Shown: in pieces, positions 5,650 through 5,754 of the stretch
Layout: each line of letters opens with the position of its first letter
Position numbering within the stretch: the first letter of the stretch is position 1
From: Dehalococcoidia bacterium
Lineage (GTDB): Bacteria > Chloroflexota > Dehalococcoidia > Dehalococcoidales > RBG-16-60-22
Assembly (NCBI GenBank): GCA_030615655.1
Contig: JAUWYU010000107.1
Coordinates: forward strand, 1 to 5,754
DNA: 5,754 nucleotides
Direction: 5' to 3'
Program-made: the position numbers and the translations under genes
Notes under the pieces: generated by a model
Seen by the model: only the letters and a program-made list of their open reading frames with translations
What the model was told of the DNA's origin: nothing
Databases searched by the model: none

Positions 5650-5754
5650 ATACGTCTGCAAGCGTGTAGAATGTTAGAGGAATCAGGATTTATCCCCGCT
5701 ATCAAAAATTGCCATCTAACGATGAATCTGTTAATCTATTGCCCGATGAAAAAG
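5650..5754. other. AT-rich tail with no convincing gene
   Basis: Upstream of the SnoaL-like promoter. An ATG at 5722 opens a frame of 11 codons running off the window, but no Shine-Dalgarno sequence precedes it, so it is not called as a gene. Nothing else is recognisable here. Confidence 0.5.

Noticed and set aside
5673..5720. Inverted repeat GTTAGA/TCTAAC near the end of the window, possibly a mobile-element end.
   Set aside because: Only six bases with a 36-base gap in AT-rich DNA, no transposase and no target duplication; likely chance.
5722..5754. ATG-started frame running off the 3' end.
   Set aside because: Eleven codons only, with no Shine-Dalgarno sequence; cannot be supported.

Overview
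The window is ordinary bacterial chromosome-style DNA holding six protein genes, five of them complete, packed with short gaps. Strong AAGGAGG-type ribosome binding sites and near-consensus sigma-70 promoters point to a bacterium. An aldo/keto-reductase-ferredoxin fusion with two 4Fe-4S clusters, together with a nitroreductase-family flavoprotein, suggests an anaerobe. The style of the fusion protein recalls Dehalococcoidia (Chloroflexota) or anaerobic Firmicutes; this taxonomic guess is from memory of the family and is weak. No RNA gene, CRISPR array, insertion sequence or tRNA was seen.

Layout: (1) bases 2-898 (+), a tandem double-cupin protein cut off at its 5' end by the window edge; (2) a hairpin-forming spacer, then bases 1015-2136 (+), an aldo/keto-reductase-like protein with a C-terminal pair of 4Fe-4S motifs, apparently starting at a rare ATT codon; (3) convergent to it, bases 2164-3099 (-), a second tandem double-cupin protein related to the first, with its own promoter; (4) bases 3234-3905 (-), a nitroreductase-family flavoprotein with its own promoter; (5) divergent from it, bases 4087-5178 (+), a zinc-dependent medium-chain alcohol dehydrogenase; (6) convergent to that, bases 5187-5576 (-), a small SnoaL/NTF2-like protein with clearly lower GC content and its own promoter. 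The last ~105 bases hold no convincing gene.

Taken together this looks like an accessory small-molecule redox neighbourhood: two metal-type cupins, an Fe-S reductase-like protein, a flavin reductase, an NAD(H)-type alcohol dehydrogenase and a SnoaL-fold enzyme or binding protein. A shared pathway is inference only; the genes lie in several transcription units and no substrate can be read from the sequence. The most notable points are the loss of the catalytic Lys and His in the reductase-like protein despite intact cluster cysteines, its ATT start, the two related double-cupins with unequal metal-ligand sets, inverted repeats placed in promoters, and the composition break at the last gene.
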